Source of the DNA: Rebecca billardiae RCC1528
Taxonomy: Eukaryota; Haptophyta
Direction of reading: 5' to 3'
Length of the DNA stretch: 64,000 nucleotides
Assembly (NCBI GenBank): GCA_965240325.2
Contig: OZ251253.1
Span: 620,001-684,000, forward strand
The notes beneath the pieces are model-generated. The model had not been told where the DNA came from and made no database searches. It saw nothing but the letters and a program-made list of their open reading frames with translations. Each line of letters begins with the position of its first letter. The stretch's first letter is position 1. Positions 8,240 to 19,700 of this stretch are shown here, in pieces. The position numbers and the translations under genes were made by a program.

Positions 8240-11200
8240 CTACACAGCCTCAGCCGCCGCCCGCGCGCTGTCCGTGCCCGGTGCGCCACCGCCCGGCTCA
8301 GCACGCGCCACACCCGGGGACTCTGCACCGGACTCTGCACCGGACTGTGCACCGGACTCTGCACCGGACTCGGCGGCGTCGGCGCCCATCTCGCCGAGCG
8401 CGTGCGCGAACGCGTCGAGCACGCCACTCAGCGCCGGCATCGCCGCGTGCCCGCCCTCCAGCCCGTGCACCACCCAGCCCTCGCCCTCGCCGCCCGGCGC
8501 GGCGCGCTCGGCGGCGGCGGGCGCCGCGCCGCCGCCGTCCGCGCCGCCGACCGCCGGCGCTGTGCGCGCGGGCGCGGCAGCCGGGGGCGGCGACGCTGGC
8601 GGCGTGGCGGCGGTGGCGGCGGGCTTGCCGCACCTGCCGAAGCAGATGCGCTCGGCCTCGACCGACGCCGCTGCGCGCTCGGCGGCCTCGGCGTCCTCCT
8701 CCTCCGCCACCGCCTCCCCAGGCGCGTCGGCGCCCGCAGAGGCAGCGGCAGCGCCCGCGGCCGCAGGCGCGCCGTCGGCCGCGCAGGCGGCGGCGGCCGC
8801 GACGGGCGGTGGGGCGGCCCCGCCGCCGTGCGCGTCGCACTGCCCCGCACCGCGCCGCGCCCACGCGGGCTCCTCTGCGTCGGCGGCGGCGGCACACACC
8901 GCGCCGCCCTCGCCGCCACCGTCGGCGCCACCGTCCGCGCCGCCACCGCCGCCGCCGGCCGCTGGCGCCTCCCGCTGCCAGCCCGCGCCGCCCTCTGCGC
9001 CGAGCGCGGCGCGGAGGGCCTCGAGGAGGGCGCTGAGCTCGGCGGTGTGCGGCTCGGCGTGCGCGCCGCCGCGTGCCGCGCCGTCGGCGCCGTCGGCGTC
9101 ACCGCCGAGGGCCGCAACCGACGCGGCCTCCGCGCCGCCGCGGGGCGCGTCCGTGGCGCCGGCCTCTGCGGCGCGAGCGGCGGCGCCGGCGGCCGCGTCC
9201 GCGCCCGCGGCGGCGCGGGCCACGCTCTCACGGTCGGCTGCCGCCGCCTCCTCCTCCTCCTCGTCGTCGTCGTCGTCGGCCGCCGCGCCGCCCGCCGCCT
9301 CGGCCCGGGCGGCCCCGACCATCACCGCCGCCGCCAGCTCCGCGTCCGCGCCGCCCTCCAGCGGCCCTCCGGCGTACAGCCCGAGGGTCTGCGCCCAGCT
9401 CGGGGTGGCGCACACGCCGCGCGCGCGGGCGCGCGGCGCCGCGCGCGCCGCGCGTGCCTCGCCGCCGCCGCCGCCGGCGGCGGCCGAGGTTTCGACCGGC
9501 GGCGGGGCGTCTGGCTCGGCCGGCACGTCTGCTGCGTCCCTCGGCGGCAGCGGCGGCAGGTCGTACGGCAGCAGGTGCCCCTCGGTGGTGAAGACGTAAC
9601 GGCCGTGCCAGTACGCGCGCCCGCCCAGCCCGCCGCCGCGCGGCGCGGCCGCGCCGCCCGCGCCGCCGCCGCCGCCCGCCTTGGAGGCCTCCGCCTCGGC
9701 CTCGGCCGCGCCGCTGCCTCCGCCCTGCTGCGCCTCCCCGCCCTCCGCCCCGGCCCCGGCCCCCACCCCGCGCGCGCCCGCGCCCACCACCCCCTCCTCC
9801 GCCTCCTCCTCGTCGTCGAAGAGCAGGTACAGATACTTGGCCGTTTCGGCGAGGAAAAAGGACTCCATCGAATCTTGCAGCGCGCCGGTGCGCACGTCCG
9901 CGACCGCGGCGACGCCGCAGCGCGTGCGCAGCGAAAGCAAGGCGTGCAGCGCGTCGCGGCCGGCGAGGCGGTGCTCGGGGTGGCCGCCGCTCGCGTGGTG
10001 CAGGTACAGCAGGCTCTGCGCCGCCGCGGAGGGCGCAGCGCGGAGGGCGGCGCGGAGGGCGGCGCGGCTGAGTGGCGACGCGCGCGCGCGCCGTCTGCGC
10101 TGGCCCGGCGCGCGGCGCGCGCGCCGCGCGCCGCGGTCGCGCGCGGCCGCGGCGGCGTCGTCGGCGAGGGCCCGCGCCCGCTGCACACGCGCCGCGCCCA
10201 CGCGCACGCACGCCCGCAGCGCGCACACCTCGATCAGCTCGGGGCGCAGCGGGTACGCCGCCTGCCCCTCCTCCACCGCCATCTCGGTCAGGGAGAACCC
10301 TTCGGGAAGCCAGCCGTGTGCGCCTGCCACCGAGCGCTGCGCGCGCGCCGTGCCCACCGCGGCGTCCAGCTCGCCTGCGCGGCGTGCGGCGCGCGCGCCG
10401 TCGGGCGGGGGCGGGCGCGGGGCGGCCGCGCACCGAGTCACCACGGCTGGCGCACACGCCGCGCGCGCGCGCCTATTGATGGCTGCGGATGCCAATGCAG
10501 CCGCCGCAGCAGCCACCGACCCGTGGCTGTGTGCGCGCGCGCGTGCGCGCGCAAACGGTCGCGCGGCGCCGCACCTGCGAGCGCCTCCATGCCCGGCCAG
10601 AAGGCCATCAGCGAGTTGGTGAGCAGCCACACCACCGAGCCGGTCGACATGTGCACCTGGCGGCGCGCACACACACGCACGTGGGGGTGCGCGCGCGGCC
10701 CTGTCATGCACGCGCGGTCGGTCCGGCGGTGGCGTCCGGCCCCGAGCGTGGCGGCCAGCGCACAGCAGTGCGTGGGGGGCGAACGGCTCGCAGCGGGCCG
10801 ATGGCAGCGTGGCTGTGGGGCCAGCTACAACCCCGGGCACACACGCCACTCCAACTAAGGTTAGGGTTGGGGGTAGGGTTGGGGGTAGGGTTGGGGGTAG
10901 GGTTGGGGGTAGGGTTGGGCGCCACACCTCCAGGTAGCTGTGGCCCGCCTTGGTGTGCGCGCTGAACGCCGCGTGCGCGTCGCGGAAGGCGCGCAGCGAC
11001 CACTCGTCCCCGAATAGCAGCGCCGCCTTGAGCAAGTACTCGACGAAGCTGTCGATCCCGCGCCCCACGCCTGCGCGCACACCAGCGGCGGCGGCAGCGG
11101 CAGCGGCAGCGCGGCGGCAGCGGCAGCGCGGCGGCAGCGGCAGCGGCAGCGGCAGCGGCAGCGCGGCGGCAGCGGCAGCGGCAGCGGCAGCGAGGCGGCA

Positions 11201-12308
11201 GCGGCAGCGAGGCGGCGGCGCGGCGTGGAGCGCAACCGAGGGCACGGGCGCGTGAGCGGGCGTGGCGCGCGGGCGCGGGCGCGCGCCCCGGCGTCGCCCC
11301 GCCCCCCACTGCCCCCGCCACGCCGCGTGCCCCCGCGCGCCCACCGCACACACGCACGCGGCCGCGCCCTCCGCGCCGGTGGCGCGCCTCCGGCCCCGCC
11401 CCGCGCGGGCCGCCGCCGCGCGCCGCCGCCGCCGCCTGCAAGCCGCGTCGCGCGGCCCAGGGCCGCACGCACACGCCCCGCCCGCACGCGCCCACACCCC
11501 GCCCCCGCGCGCTGCGCGCACCCGCGTCCTGATGCGTCCAGCGCCCGGAGCGCACGTCGATGTGCGCGCCTACAAGACCTAGGCGGGAGCGGCGAGCCCA
11601 GAGCGCGCGCGCGGCGGCGGTGGCGGCGTCGTCGAAGCGGCGGTCGGCGGTGAGGCGCGCGAGCGCGCCAAACTCGAGCGTGAGCGAGCCCGCCGCCGCG
11701 GTGCACGCGATCGGCGACTCGCCCGGCGCGACGCCGTGCCGCAGGTTGACGGTGCCGACAGGGATGGCCGTCGGCGTGTCAAACGCGGGGAGGAGGCGCG
11801 CGCCGAGGTCGTGCGCGAGGGCGAGCAGGTCGCGGCCGCCGCCGGCGGGCGGGTACGTCCCCTCGCGCATCAGCCCGAGCGAGCCGTCGCTCGCCAGCGC
11901 GTGCGCGGACAGCAGCCCGCCGAGCGCGCGGATGGTCGTCTCGAACACCGACACGTTCGCGTCGACGTCAAAGCTGAGCGAGCCGCACGCCCAGAGGACG
12001 GCGGCCTCAAAGTCGTCGGCGGCGCCGACGACGGCGAGCGTGTCCAGCGCGTCGACCAGCGTGAGCGAGAGCCCGCCCCACTGCTCGCCGCCCGAGCCGC
12101 AGCTGAGCGGCGCGAGCGTGTCCGCCGGCCACGCCTCGTGCGCGTACGCGCGGTACGCGTGGAGGAAGAGCGCGCGGGTTTCGTCACGCAGCGCGCGCGC
12201 CTCGGCGCGGCTGACGGGGGTGAGCGGCGCCGGGCGCTCGGTGCCCGCGCCCAGCCCGAGCAGCAGCAGCAGCAGCGCGGCCCCACCGAGCCGCGGCGCG
12301 GGCGCCAT
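8240..12308 (-). CDS. GH47 alpha-mannosidase-like protein (EDEM type), five exons
   Basis: Model: 12308-11522, 11070-10928, 10656-10575, 10374-10229, 10015-8240 (977 residues, frame kept at each junction). The start gives a signal peptide (MAPAPRLGGAALLLLLLG). Family blocks in order: HAYRAYAHEAWPADTL, SLTLVDALDTLAVVG, FETTIRALGGLLSAH, LPAFDTPTAIPVGTVNLRHG, RGIDSFVEYLLKA, AFWPGMEALAG, YPLRPELIE and MESFFLAETAKYLYLLF, then VFTTEGHLLP. These match ER degradation-enhancing mannosidases, which trim Man8 glycans or bind misfolded glycoproteins for ER-associated degradation; the acidic catalytic positions appear kept. Residues beyond about 500 form a long Ala/Gly/Glu-rich tail with a repeated SGAESGAQ-type motif, far longer than usual EDEMs and possibly disordered. 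Introns 1 and 2 carry repeats described separately. Divergent from the dioxygenase gene. Confidence 0.88.
10861..10919. repeat. telomere-like 12-bp tandem repeat inside an intron
   Basis: About 4.5 copies of GTAGGGTTGGGG lie in intron 2 of the EDEM-like gene, starting about eight bases after the splice donor at 10927. The array opens with TTAGGGTTGG, so it contains a true TTAGGG telomere word plus a variant. Read on the transcribed strand it is C-rich (CCCTACCCCCAA type). Confidence 0.9.
11085..11220. repeat. GGCAGC hexamer repeat in intron 1 of the EDEM-like gene
   Basis: Imperfect tandem GGCAGC units interrupted by GCGGCAGC fill the acceptor-proximal third of intron 1 (11521-11071). The repeat ends about 15 bases from the CGCAG acceptor at 11071, so it occupies the branch-point region. 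Confidence 0.85.
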
Positions 12309-12478
12309 CCTTGCCGCCCGCGCAGCGAGGAGGTCGGCGGCGCCCATCCAAATTCCGGCCGAGTCGCCGATGCCACTGGCCGGCCGCGCGCGCGACAATG
12401 ACTTTCGGCGTGCCACGCGACTCTGAACTCCCAGAAAGCTCCAAAGCCTCGGGCCGTCCATCGCCATTCGCCGGCGGC
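12309..12478. promoter_or_regulatory. divergent promoter (EDEM-like / prolyl hydroxylase)
   Basis: 170 bp between the outward-facing ATGs. It contains AATTCCGG near 12350 and a short AT-richer stretch around 12400-12450, the least GC-rich DNA in the neighbourhood. Both products enter the secretory pathway, so co-regulation is plausible but only inferred. Confidence 0.45.
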
Positions 12479-13621
12479 ATGACGACGGCTCGAGCGGCGG
12501 CCCTCCTCGCGTGCGCCGCGGCGGCGTGCGCGCCGGCGCGCGCGATGGTCGCCCCCACCACGCGCCTCGGCTCGGGCGTCCGCGCGCGTATCCCCATCGA
12601 CGAGTCCTTCCCCGGACTGCGCCGCGTGCACGCCGACCCGGACGTGTACGTGATCGAGCGCTTCCTCGAAGCGGCGGACTGCGACGACATGGTCGCGCGC
12701 GCGGCGCCGACGCTGCAGGCGTCGCCCGTGGCGTACGCGGGGTGGACGGAGGACTTCGTCGAGCTGCTCAAGCTCGCCGCCTCCGGCCCGTGCCTCTGGC
12801 TCGCGCTCGTGGGCGCGTGGGCGCAGTCGCAGGGCCACCCCGACTTTTCCCGCGTCGATCTGGTCGTGCACACGGCGCAGAACTACGCGCTGACGCTCGG
12901 CGTGGCGGCGGCGGGGGTGGGCGCGTTCACCAAGTCGCGCGCCTCCGGCCTGCAGACGCTGCGCACCTCCACCTCCACCACGCTCGACGAGCTCGCCACC
13001 GCCGCCGAGCCGCGCGTGTGCGGCACCACCGCTTTTGTGAGAGCCGCCGCGCGCCTGCTGGGCGACGGCGGCGGTGGCGGCGGCGGGGAGGAGCGCGGCG
13101 GGCTCGCGGCGCAGGCGGCGCTCTTCGAGGCGCCCACGATCATCCGGTACGAGCCCGGCCAGGCGCTCGCGCCGCACTACGACGCCAACCGCGCCGCCGC
13201 CACCGAGGACGCAGAGCGCGGCGGGCAGACGCTGGCCACGCTGATCGTCTACCTGAACGACGTGCAGCGCGGCGGCCTCACGCGCTTCGGCAAGCTCAGC
13301 GCACCCGCCGAGGCGGGCGGCGACGGCGCGCAGCCCGCCGCCGCCGACGCGCCGCGCGGCTTTGGCGCCAAGCGGCCGCGCGCCGCCGCGCGCGCCGCCG
13401 CGGGCTCGGCTGACGGCTCGCTCACCGTGACGCCCCGCAAGGGCGACGCCCTGCTCTTCTTCCCGGCGGACGCGGCGGGCGGCTTTGATGAGCGCACGGA
13501 GCACGAGGGCTGCCCCGCCGTCGACGAGAAGTACATCGCGCGCATCTGGCGGCACGCGGGCCGCGTGCGCCCTCCGTACGGCCTCAGTGACGCGCAGCTG
13601 GCCAAGCTGCCGCCCGCCTGA
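12479..13621 (+). CDS. prolyl 4-hydroxylase-type 2-oxoglutarate/Fe(II) dioxygenase
   Basis: Single-exon gene, 380 residues. Residues 1-22 look like a signal peptide. The double-stranded beta-helix is recognisable: SLQ-type strand LQTLRTSTSTTL (159-170), IIRYEPGQALAPHYD (221-235) with the iron ligands H233 and D235, LATLIVYLNDVQRGGLTRF, then GDALLFF, and EHEGCPAVDEKYIARIWRH (341-359) with the third ligand H342 and the 2-oxoglutarate-binding K351. Family role: hydroxylation of proline in cell-wall-like or secreted proteins in the ER. Odd: about 65 residues (84-150) are inserted between the N-terminal helices and the RTSTSTTL strand. They include two hydrophobic stretches (CLWLALVGAWA, ALTLGVAAAGVGAF) that could be a membrane hairpin. 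A linker of Gly and Ala interrupts the domain twice more. Confidence 0.87.
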   Translation: MTTARAAALLACAAAACAPARAMVAPTTRLGSGVRARIPIDESFPGLRRVHADPDVYVIERFLEAADCDDMVARAAPTLQASPVAYAGWTEDFVELLKLAASGPCLWLALVGAWAQSQGHPDFSRVDLVVHTAQNYALTLGVAAAGVGAFTKSRASGLQTLRTSTSTTLDELATAAEPRVCGTTAFVRAAARLLGDGGGGGGGEERGGLAAQAALFEAPTIIRYEPGQALAPHYDANRAAATEDAERGGQTLATLIVYLNDVQRGGLTRFGKLSAPAEAGGDGAQPAAADAPRGFGAKRPRAAARAAAGSADGSLTVTPRKGDALLFFPADAAGGFDERTEHEGCPAVDEKYIARIWRHAGRVRPPYGLSDAQLAKLPPA

Positions 13622-14054
13622 GCGCGCAGCCGCTGCGGAGGCGCGGCGCCCGCTGCCTCTGCCTGGGGGCGGTCGACCCGTGGGCGGTGTGTGATGGTCG
13701 CCTCCTGCGGTTTTGCTCGCGGCCTTGCTCGGCGCGCCGCCGCCCACTCTGGCAGCGGCTCCGGAGAGCGGAATCCGAGGCGGATGATTGATGCTGTCGT
13801 AGTTTACGGATCAAAGCGACGATATGATGATGTTGGCGGCATGTATTGCATATGCTGTCTAGCAGCCTCGATGTCCTGATGATGAGCCGGGTAGCGCCGC
13901 GTGGCATGTTGCCATCGGGCGCGCCATCGACATCGTTGGCTTCGAGGCTCCACCCCAAGCTGCAGCCGGGCGCTCTCTGTGACTCTGTCTGGCTGCAAGG
14001 CGCGCGAGCTTCCGGATTCGGCCCTCGACCAACATCTACCGCCAGCGATCAAGC
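13622..14054. other. intergenic spacer, 433 bp
   Basis: Between two plus-strand genes. A lower-GC patch at about 13780-13900 probably marks the 3' end of the dioxygenase transcript or the promoter of the next gene. No other feature seen. Confidence 0.45.
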
Positions 14055-16055
14055 ATGGCCGACGACGACAGCGCGGAGGCGCCCATCCGCGCGGCGCTGC
14101 GCGCGCGCAAGCTGGACGACGCGTTCGCCGCGTTCCTCGAGCTGCTCGAGTCCGGCGCCACCCCGTCCGCCCGCCTCTGCAACGCGCTCGTCGCCACCTC
14201 CGCCTTCCCCAAGTACGCCGGCGCGGCGCACGCCGCGTTTGCGGCTGCCAAGGGCGCCGCGCACGCGCTCGAGGGCGCGGCGGCGAGCGCGCTCGTGCGC
14301 GCGCACGCGGGCGCGGGGGAGCTGGGGAAGGGGATCGAGGTCGCCGAGTACGCGCCGCGCGGCGCGCTCGCGCAGCCCGCCATCGACGCGCTCGCGCGCG
14401 CCGCGCTGAACGCGGCGCCGCGGCCGCAGCCTCTGCTCGCCGCGCGCGCGCTCGAGCTGTGCGCGCGCGGCGAGGGCGCGGAGGGCGTGCCGCGCGGGCT
14501 CGCGGCCGAGACGATCACCTCGCTCTGCGCCCACGCGCTCGCGCGCTCCAGCCCGCGCGCCGTCGACGACGCCTTCGCCCTCGCCGAGCGGGTGGCGGGC
14601 GCGAGCGCGGCCGACACACCGCCCGGCCCGGCCGCCGCGGCCGGCGGCGGCGGCGGCGGCGAGGTGTCGCCCGAGGCCGCGGCGGCCGCGCTGCCGGCGG
14701 CGCTGCACGCGCAGCTGCTCGCGGCTGCGCTGCGCGTGCGCCAGCCCGCGCGCGCCCTCTGGGCCTACCGGGCGCTGCTGTGCGCGCGCGAGGCGGGCGG
14801 CGGCGGCGGCGCGGCGGGCGGCGACGGCGGCGGCGCGGGCGGCGGCGGCGGCGGCGACGGGCAGGGCGCGGCGGCGGCGGGCGGCGGCGCGGTGAGCGCG
14901 GACACGGCGTCGCGGCTCGCGCTCGCGCTGCACGCCGCCTCGCCGCCGCCGCCGCCGCCGCCCCGCGCCGCCGCCGCCGCCCTGCTCGCCGACGCCGCCG
15001 GCGCTCCGCTCGCGGACGGCGCGGGCGATGCGCTCGTAGCCCTTGCGTGCGGCGCGGGGCTGGCGCGCGAGGCTGCGGCCGTGCTGGTGCGCATGGCGGG
15101 CGTGCGGCTGCGGCCGGCGGACGAGGTGGTCTCCGCGCTGGTCGCGCTCGCCGCGCAGGGCACCGCCGCCGCGCCCGCCGCCGACGGCACTGACGGCGGC
15201 GGCGGCGGCGGCGCGGCAGACGTGGCGCCCGCCGCGCGCCGCGCCGCGCTGCGCGCCGCGCTGCGCGCCTTCAAGGCGCTGAGCGCGGCGCACCCGAAGC
15301 TGCGCCCGCCCGCTGCGCTGTGGCTGCCGCTCGTCGGCGCGTGCGCGCACGCCGCGCGCGAGCTCGACCGCGAGGGCGCGATGGATGACGATGACGCCGA
15401 CGCCGGCGCGGACGCGGACGCCGACGCGGGCGGCGCGGGCGGCGCGGGCGGCGCGGGCGGCGCGGGCGGCGAGGGCGGCGGCGGCGGTGCGTGGGGCGGG
15501 TTCGAGCACCCGGCGGACGGCGGCTTCGCCGTGCACGCGCACGCGCACGCCGAGCGCCCCGGGCAGCACGCCCCGCCGCGCGCGCGCGCCGCGCTCGCGC
15601 GCGCGCTGCTCCGCGCAGGCGGGCGTGCGCGGCACGGCCTGGAGGTGCGCGCATCGCTGCCGGCCGCGCCGGTTGGCTCCGAGCTGGCGGCGGAGCTGGC
15701 GGTGGAGTTGGCGGAGGGCGCGCGGGGCGGCGGCGGGGGAGGGGCGGGGCGGGTCCCCGCGGCGGGGGCGGCGGGGGCGGCACCACCCGCCGCGGACGGC
15801 GGCGGCGGCGCGGACGCGGGCGCGGACGCGGGCGCGGACGCGGGCGCGGACGCGGACGCGCGCTTCGCGGCGCAGCTCGCGGCGGCGGAGGCGGCGGAGG
15901 CGGGCGGCGGGCGGCGCGCGCGCGTGGGGCAGCGCGCGGCCGCGCGGCGCGCGACCGAGGCGCTGAGCGCGCAGGCGGCCGCCGAGTCTGGCGCCGGCGG
16001 TGGCGCGGGCGGCGGCGCGGCGGCGGCGGCGGCCGACAGCGCGGCGGCGGCGGCG

Positions 16056-16112
<57 letters not shown>

Positions 16113-16723
16113 CTGCCGACGCTGGACGAGGAGACAGCGGACGCGTTCGAGCACGCGGTGCAGAGCAGGCTGGCCGCCTCCGACCCGGCGGGCGCGGCGC
16201 GCCAGCTCTGCGAGATGGCCGAGCGCGGCGGCGCCCCCGCCGAGGCGCTGTGCCGGCGCGTCGCGGCCGCGCTCGGCGGCGCGCGCGACGCGGCCGCGCT
16301 CGGCGCGACGCACGCCGCGCTCGCGGCCGCGACGGACGCACGCGCGGGCGCGCACGAGGCGGCGGTCGCGGCGGCGTGCGGCGGCGCGCGGCGCGGCGCG
16401 CGCAAGCGCCCGCGCCCGCCGCCGCCGCCGCGGCCCCTCCTGTCGCGCGCCGTGCGCGCGGAGGTGGCGGCTGCGCTCGCCGCATGCGCCGCGCCAGACG
16501 CGGCGCGCTCGGCACTTGCGGTGGTGGCGGACGCGGCGGCGGCGGACGAGGCGCGCGGCGGCGGCGAGCTGTCGGCGGGTGCGCTCGCCGCGGTGGTGCG
16601 CGCGGCCACCGCGCAGCAGCTCGTCGGCGAGGCCCTCGCCCTCGCGCGCACCTCGCGCCACGGCATCGGCCGAGGCGCGATGGCGGCGCTCCTGGCCAAG
16701 TGTGTGCGCACGCCGCTCGCGGC

Positions 16724-16759
<36 letters not shown>

Positions 16760-19700
16760 GGCGGGCGGCGGCGGCGGCGTGAGCGGCGGCGGCGCGGCCG
16801 GCGGTGGCGGCGCGGACTCGCTCGAGCACGCGGTCGAGCTCGCCGAGCGCATGTGCCTCGACGACACGCCGCCGCCGCCCGGGCTGAGCCGCGAACTGTT
16901 CGAGCGACTCGGCAGCGCGCGACGCGCCGCGCCCGCCGCGCGAGTCGTGCGCGCGCTCGCGGCCGCGGCCGAGCGCGCGGCGGAGCGGGCGGCGGCGCGC
17001 GCCGCGCGCGCCGCCGCGCGCGCCGCGGCCGCGGCCGCCGCGCCCGCCGCCGCCGACGCCGAGGGCGCGTCGTCGTCGGCGAGCGGCGGTCGCTCCGACT
17101 CTGACGACGACGACGTCGCCGACTCCGAAGCGACCACCGCCGACTCCGAGGCGGAGGAGGCGGAGGCGGAGGCGGAGGCGGAGGACGGCGTGTGCTCGGA
17201 CGATGACGAGGGACGACTGCTGCGCCGGCTGGCCAAGCGGCGGCGGCGCGGGCAGGCGGGCGGTGGCGCGGGCGGGCGCAGCGCCGCCGAGCGCGCGCGC
17301 CGCCGCGCGCGCCGCCTCGCCGCCGCCTCGCCGCCGCGCGCGGACGCGGCCGCGCCCGCCGCCGCGCCGCCGCCGCCGCCGCCGTGGCTCAGCAGCGGCC
17401 TTGTGCTGTTCGGCGCGCGCACCGCACTCACCGCCGCGCTGCGCTGCGCGGACGCGGCGGGCGCCGAGGCGCTGTACGCCGAGCTGCTCCGGCCCTTCCT
17501 GCGCGCGTGGGCGCGCGAGGGCGGCGAGGGCGAGGGCGGCGGCGGCGCGGCCGAGCCCGCGGGCCGCGGCGGCGGCGGCGGCGCGGCGGGCGGCGGCGGC
17601 GCGGCGGACGCGGCCGCGCGCGTCGCGGCGGCGCGCGCCGAGGCGGCGCCGGCGGTGTGGCGCCTGCTGCGCCTGCTCTGCGCGCGGATGCACGGCGCGC
17701 GCGCGTGGGGCGTCTACGCCGACGCGCGCGCCGCGCGGCTCCCCATGTCGGGCGGCGCGGCCGACGCCGCCGACCGCGGCTCCCTCTACGCCGCCCTCGC
17801 CGTCGCGTGCGCGCACGCCGCACGGCTGGACGAGGCGATGGCGGCGCTGCGCGACGCGCGCACCGCGCTGCGCGCGCCCGAGCCCGAGGCGGCCGCGGTG
17901 GTGGCGGCGGCGCTGTGCGCGGCGGGGCGCGGCGCGGACGGCGCCGCCACCCTGCAGCTGCTCGCCGCGCGCGACGGCGCCGCGCCGCCGCGCGTCCGCG
18001 TCACGCTGCCGCCGAGCACCGCCGTCGCCATCGCCGCGGCGTGCGCCGGCGCGCAGGGCGGCGGTGCCGGCGGCGGTGCCGGCGGCGGCGGCGGCGGCGC
18101 GGCGGGTGCGGCCGGCGCGCGAGGCGCGCGCGGCGGGCGCGGCGGCGGGCGCGGGCGCGGGCGCGGCGCGGCGGGCAGTAGCGGCGGCGCGGACGCGGAC
18201 GCGGACGCGGACGCCGCCGCGCGCATCCGCGCGGGCGGCATCCGCGCCGAGCTGCGCTGCGCCGCGCAGCTCGCGGCGGACGCGCTTGCGGACGCGGCGC
18301 CGCCCGCCGCCGCCGCCACCGCCACCGCCGCAGAGGCGGGCGCCGCGGCGGCGGCGGGCGCCGCCCCGGGCGCGCAAGTGCTCGAGGCGCTGGCCGCGTG
18401 CTCGCCCGCCGTCACGCCGCGCGCGCCGCCCGCCGGCGCCGCCGCCGAGCCGACGGGCGGCGGCGCCGCCGCGGGCGGTGCCGCGGGCCCCCTGTCGCCG
18501 AGCGGCGGCGCCGGCGCGCCCTCGCCGCGCGGCGGCGCGGACGCGGCCGGCACGTCCGTCGCCGAGCGCCGGCGGCGCGAGGGCCAGACGGAAGAGGCGG
18601 CGGCGCGCGAGCGGAGCGCGGCGGACGCGGAGCGCGCGGCGCGCTCGCTGCGGCTGCGCTGCACGCAGCTGCTGGCGCACTCGCAGCGGCAGGCGGAGAC
18701 GATCGTGGCGCTCAAGACGATCGCGGCGGAGGCGGGCGCGGCAGCCAAGGCGGACGCGGCGATCGCCGCGTCGGCGCACGCGGCGGAGGGCGCGGCGGAC
18801 GCGGGCGCCGCCGGCCTGGGCTCCGCCGGCCTCGGGCCCGCCGCGCTCGAAGGCTTGCACGCACAGCTGGAGGCGGAGCGGGCGCGCGCGCGCACGCTCG
18901 AGGCGGCGCTCGGCTCGCGCGACGAGTTGATTGGCGCGCTGCGCGCGCAGCTCGCCGCCGCGGCGCGCGGCGGCGGCGCCGCCGGTGCCGCCGCCGCCGC
19001 GCCGGCGGCGGCGCCGTCGGACTCGGCGGCGCTCGGTGCCGCCGCCGCCGGCCGCGCCGCCGCGCCGGACGACGACGGCGCCGCCGGCTCGGACGGCGGC
19101 TCTGCGCTCTTCACGCTGCGCTCGCGCGTGCCGCCCAACTGGCCCGCGGACGTGGCTTACACGGACCTGCAGCGCTGGGACCGCGTGCCGCTGCAGCTGC
19201 ACGGGCTGCGGTGCGCGCGCGGCAAGCGCCTGCACCGCGAGGCGCGAGGCGGCAGCACGCGCCGAGCGCGCCGCCACGCGCGCGTGCTGCCGCGCCCGCT
19301 GCCGCCCGCTGACGTCCCCGACCGACACAGCCGCGCGCCCCGACCGACACAGCCGCCCGCCGCGCTGCGCGCGCCGCGCTGCGCCCTCCCTCTTCCGCGC
19401 GCGCGCGCGCGCGCGCGCGCAGCCGCCGGCTCGTCGACGTGGACTCGGTGGTCCGGCCGTACAAGCTGCAGATCGTGAGCGTCACCGACCGCAAGCACCC
19501 GTGCTACGGCGAGCGCGCGCTGCACGCGGCGGAGGACATCCCGGCGGGCGCGGCGGTGTGCGACTACGCCGGGCACGTGCACGTGGAGGTGGCGCGGCGC
19601 GGCGCGGAGGAGGAGGACGGCTCCGACGCGGCGCGCCCCTTCAACCGCTCCTCCTTCCTCCTCTCGCTCTACGCCAACGAGGAGGAGGGCGTCTACATCG

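Noticed and set aside
8040-10858. Long plus-strand frames over the EDEM-like gene (up to 912 codons)
   Set aside because: They lie antisense to a gene with clear GH47 motifs and splice sites, consist of Arg/Ala/Pro-rich text and show no domain.
10861-10919. Chromosome end or true telomere
   Set aside because: The array is only about 60 bp, is a variant unit, and lies within an intron of a conserved gene with coding exons on both sides.
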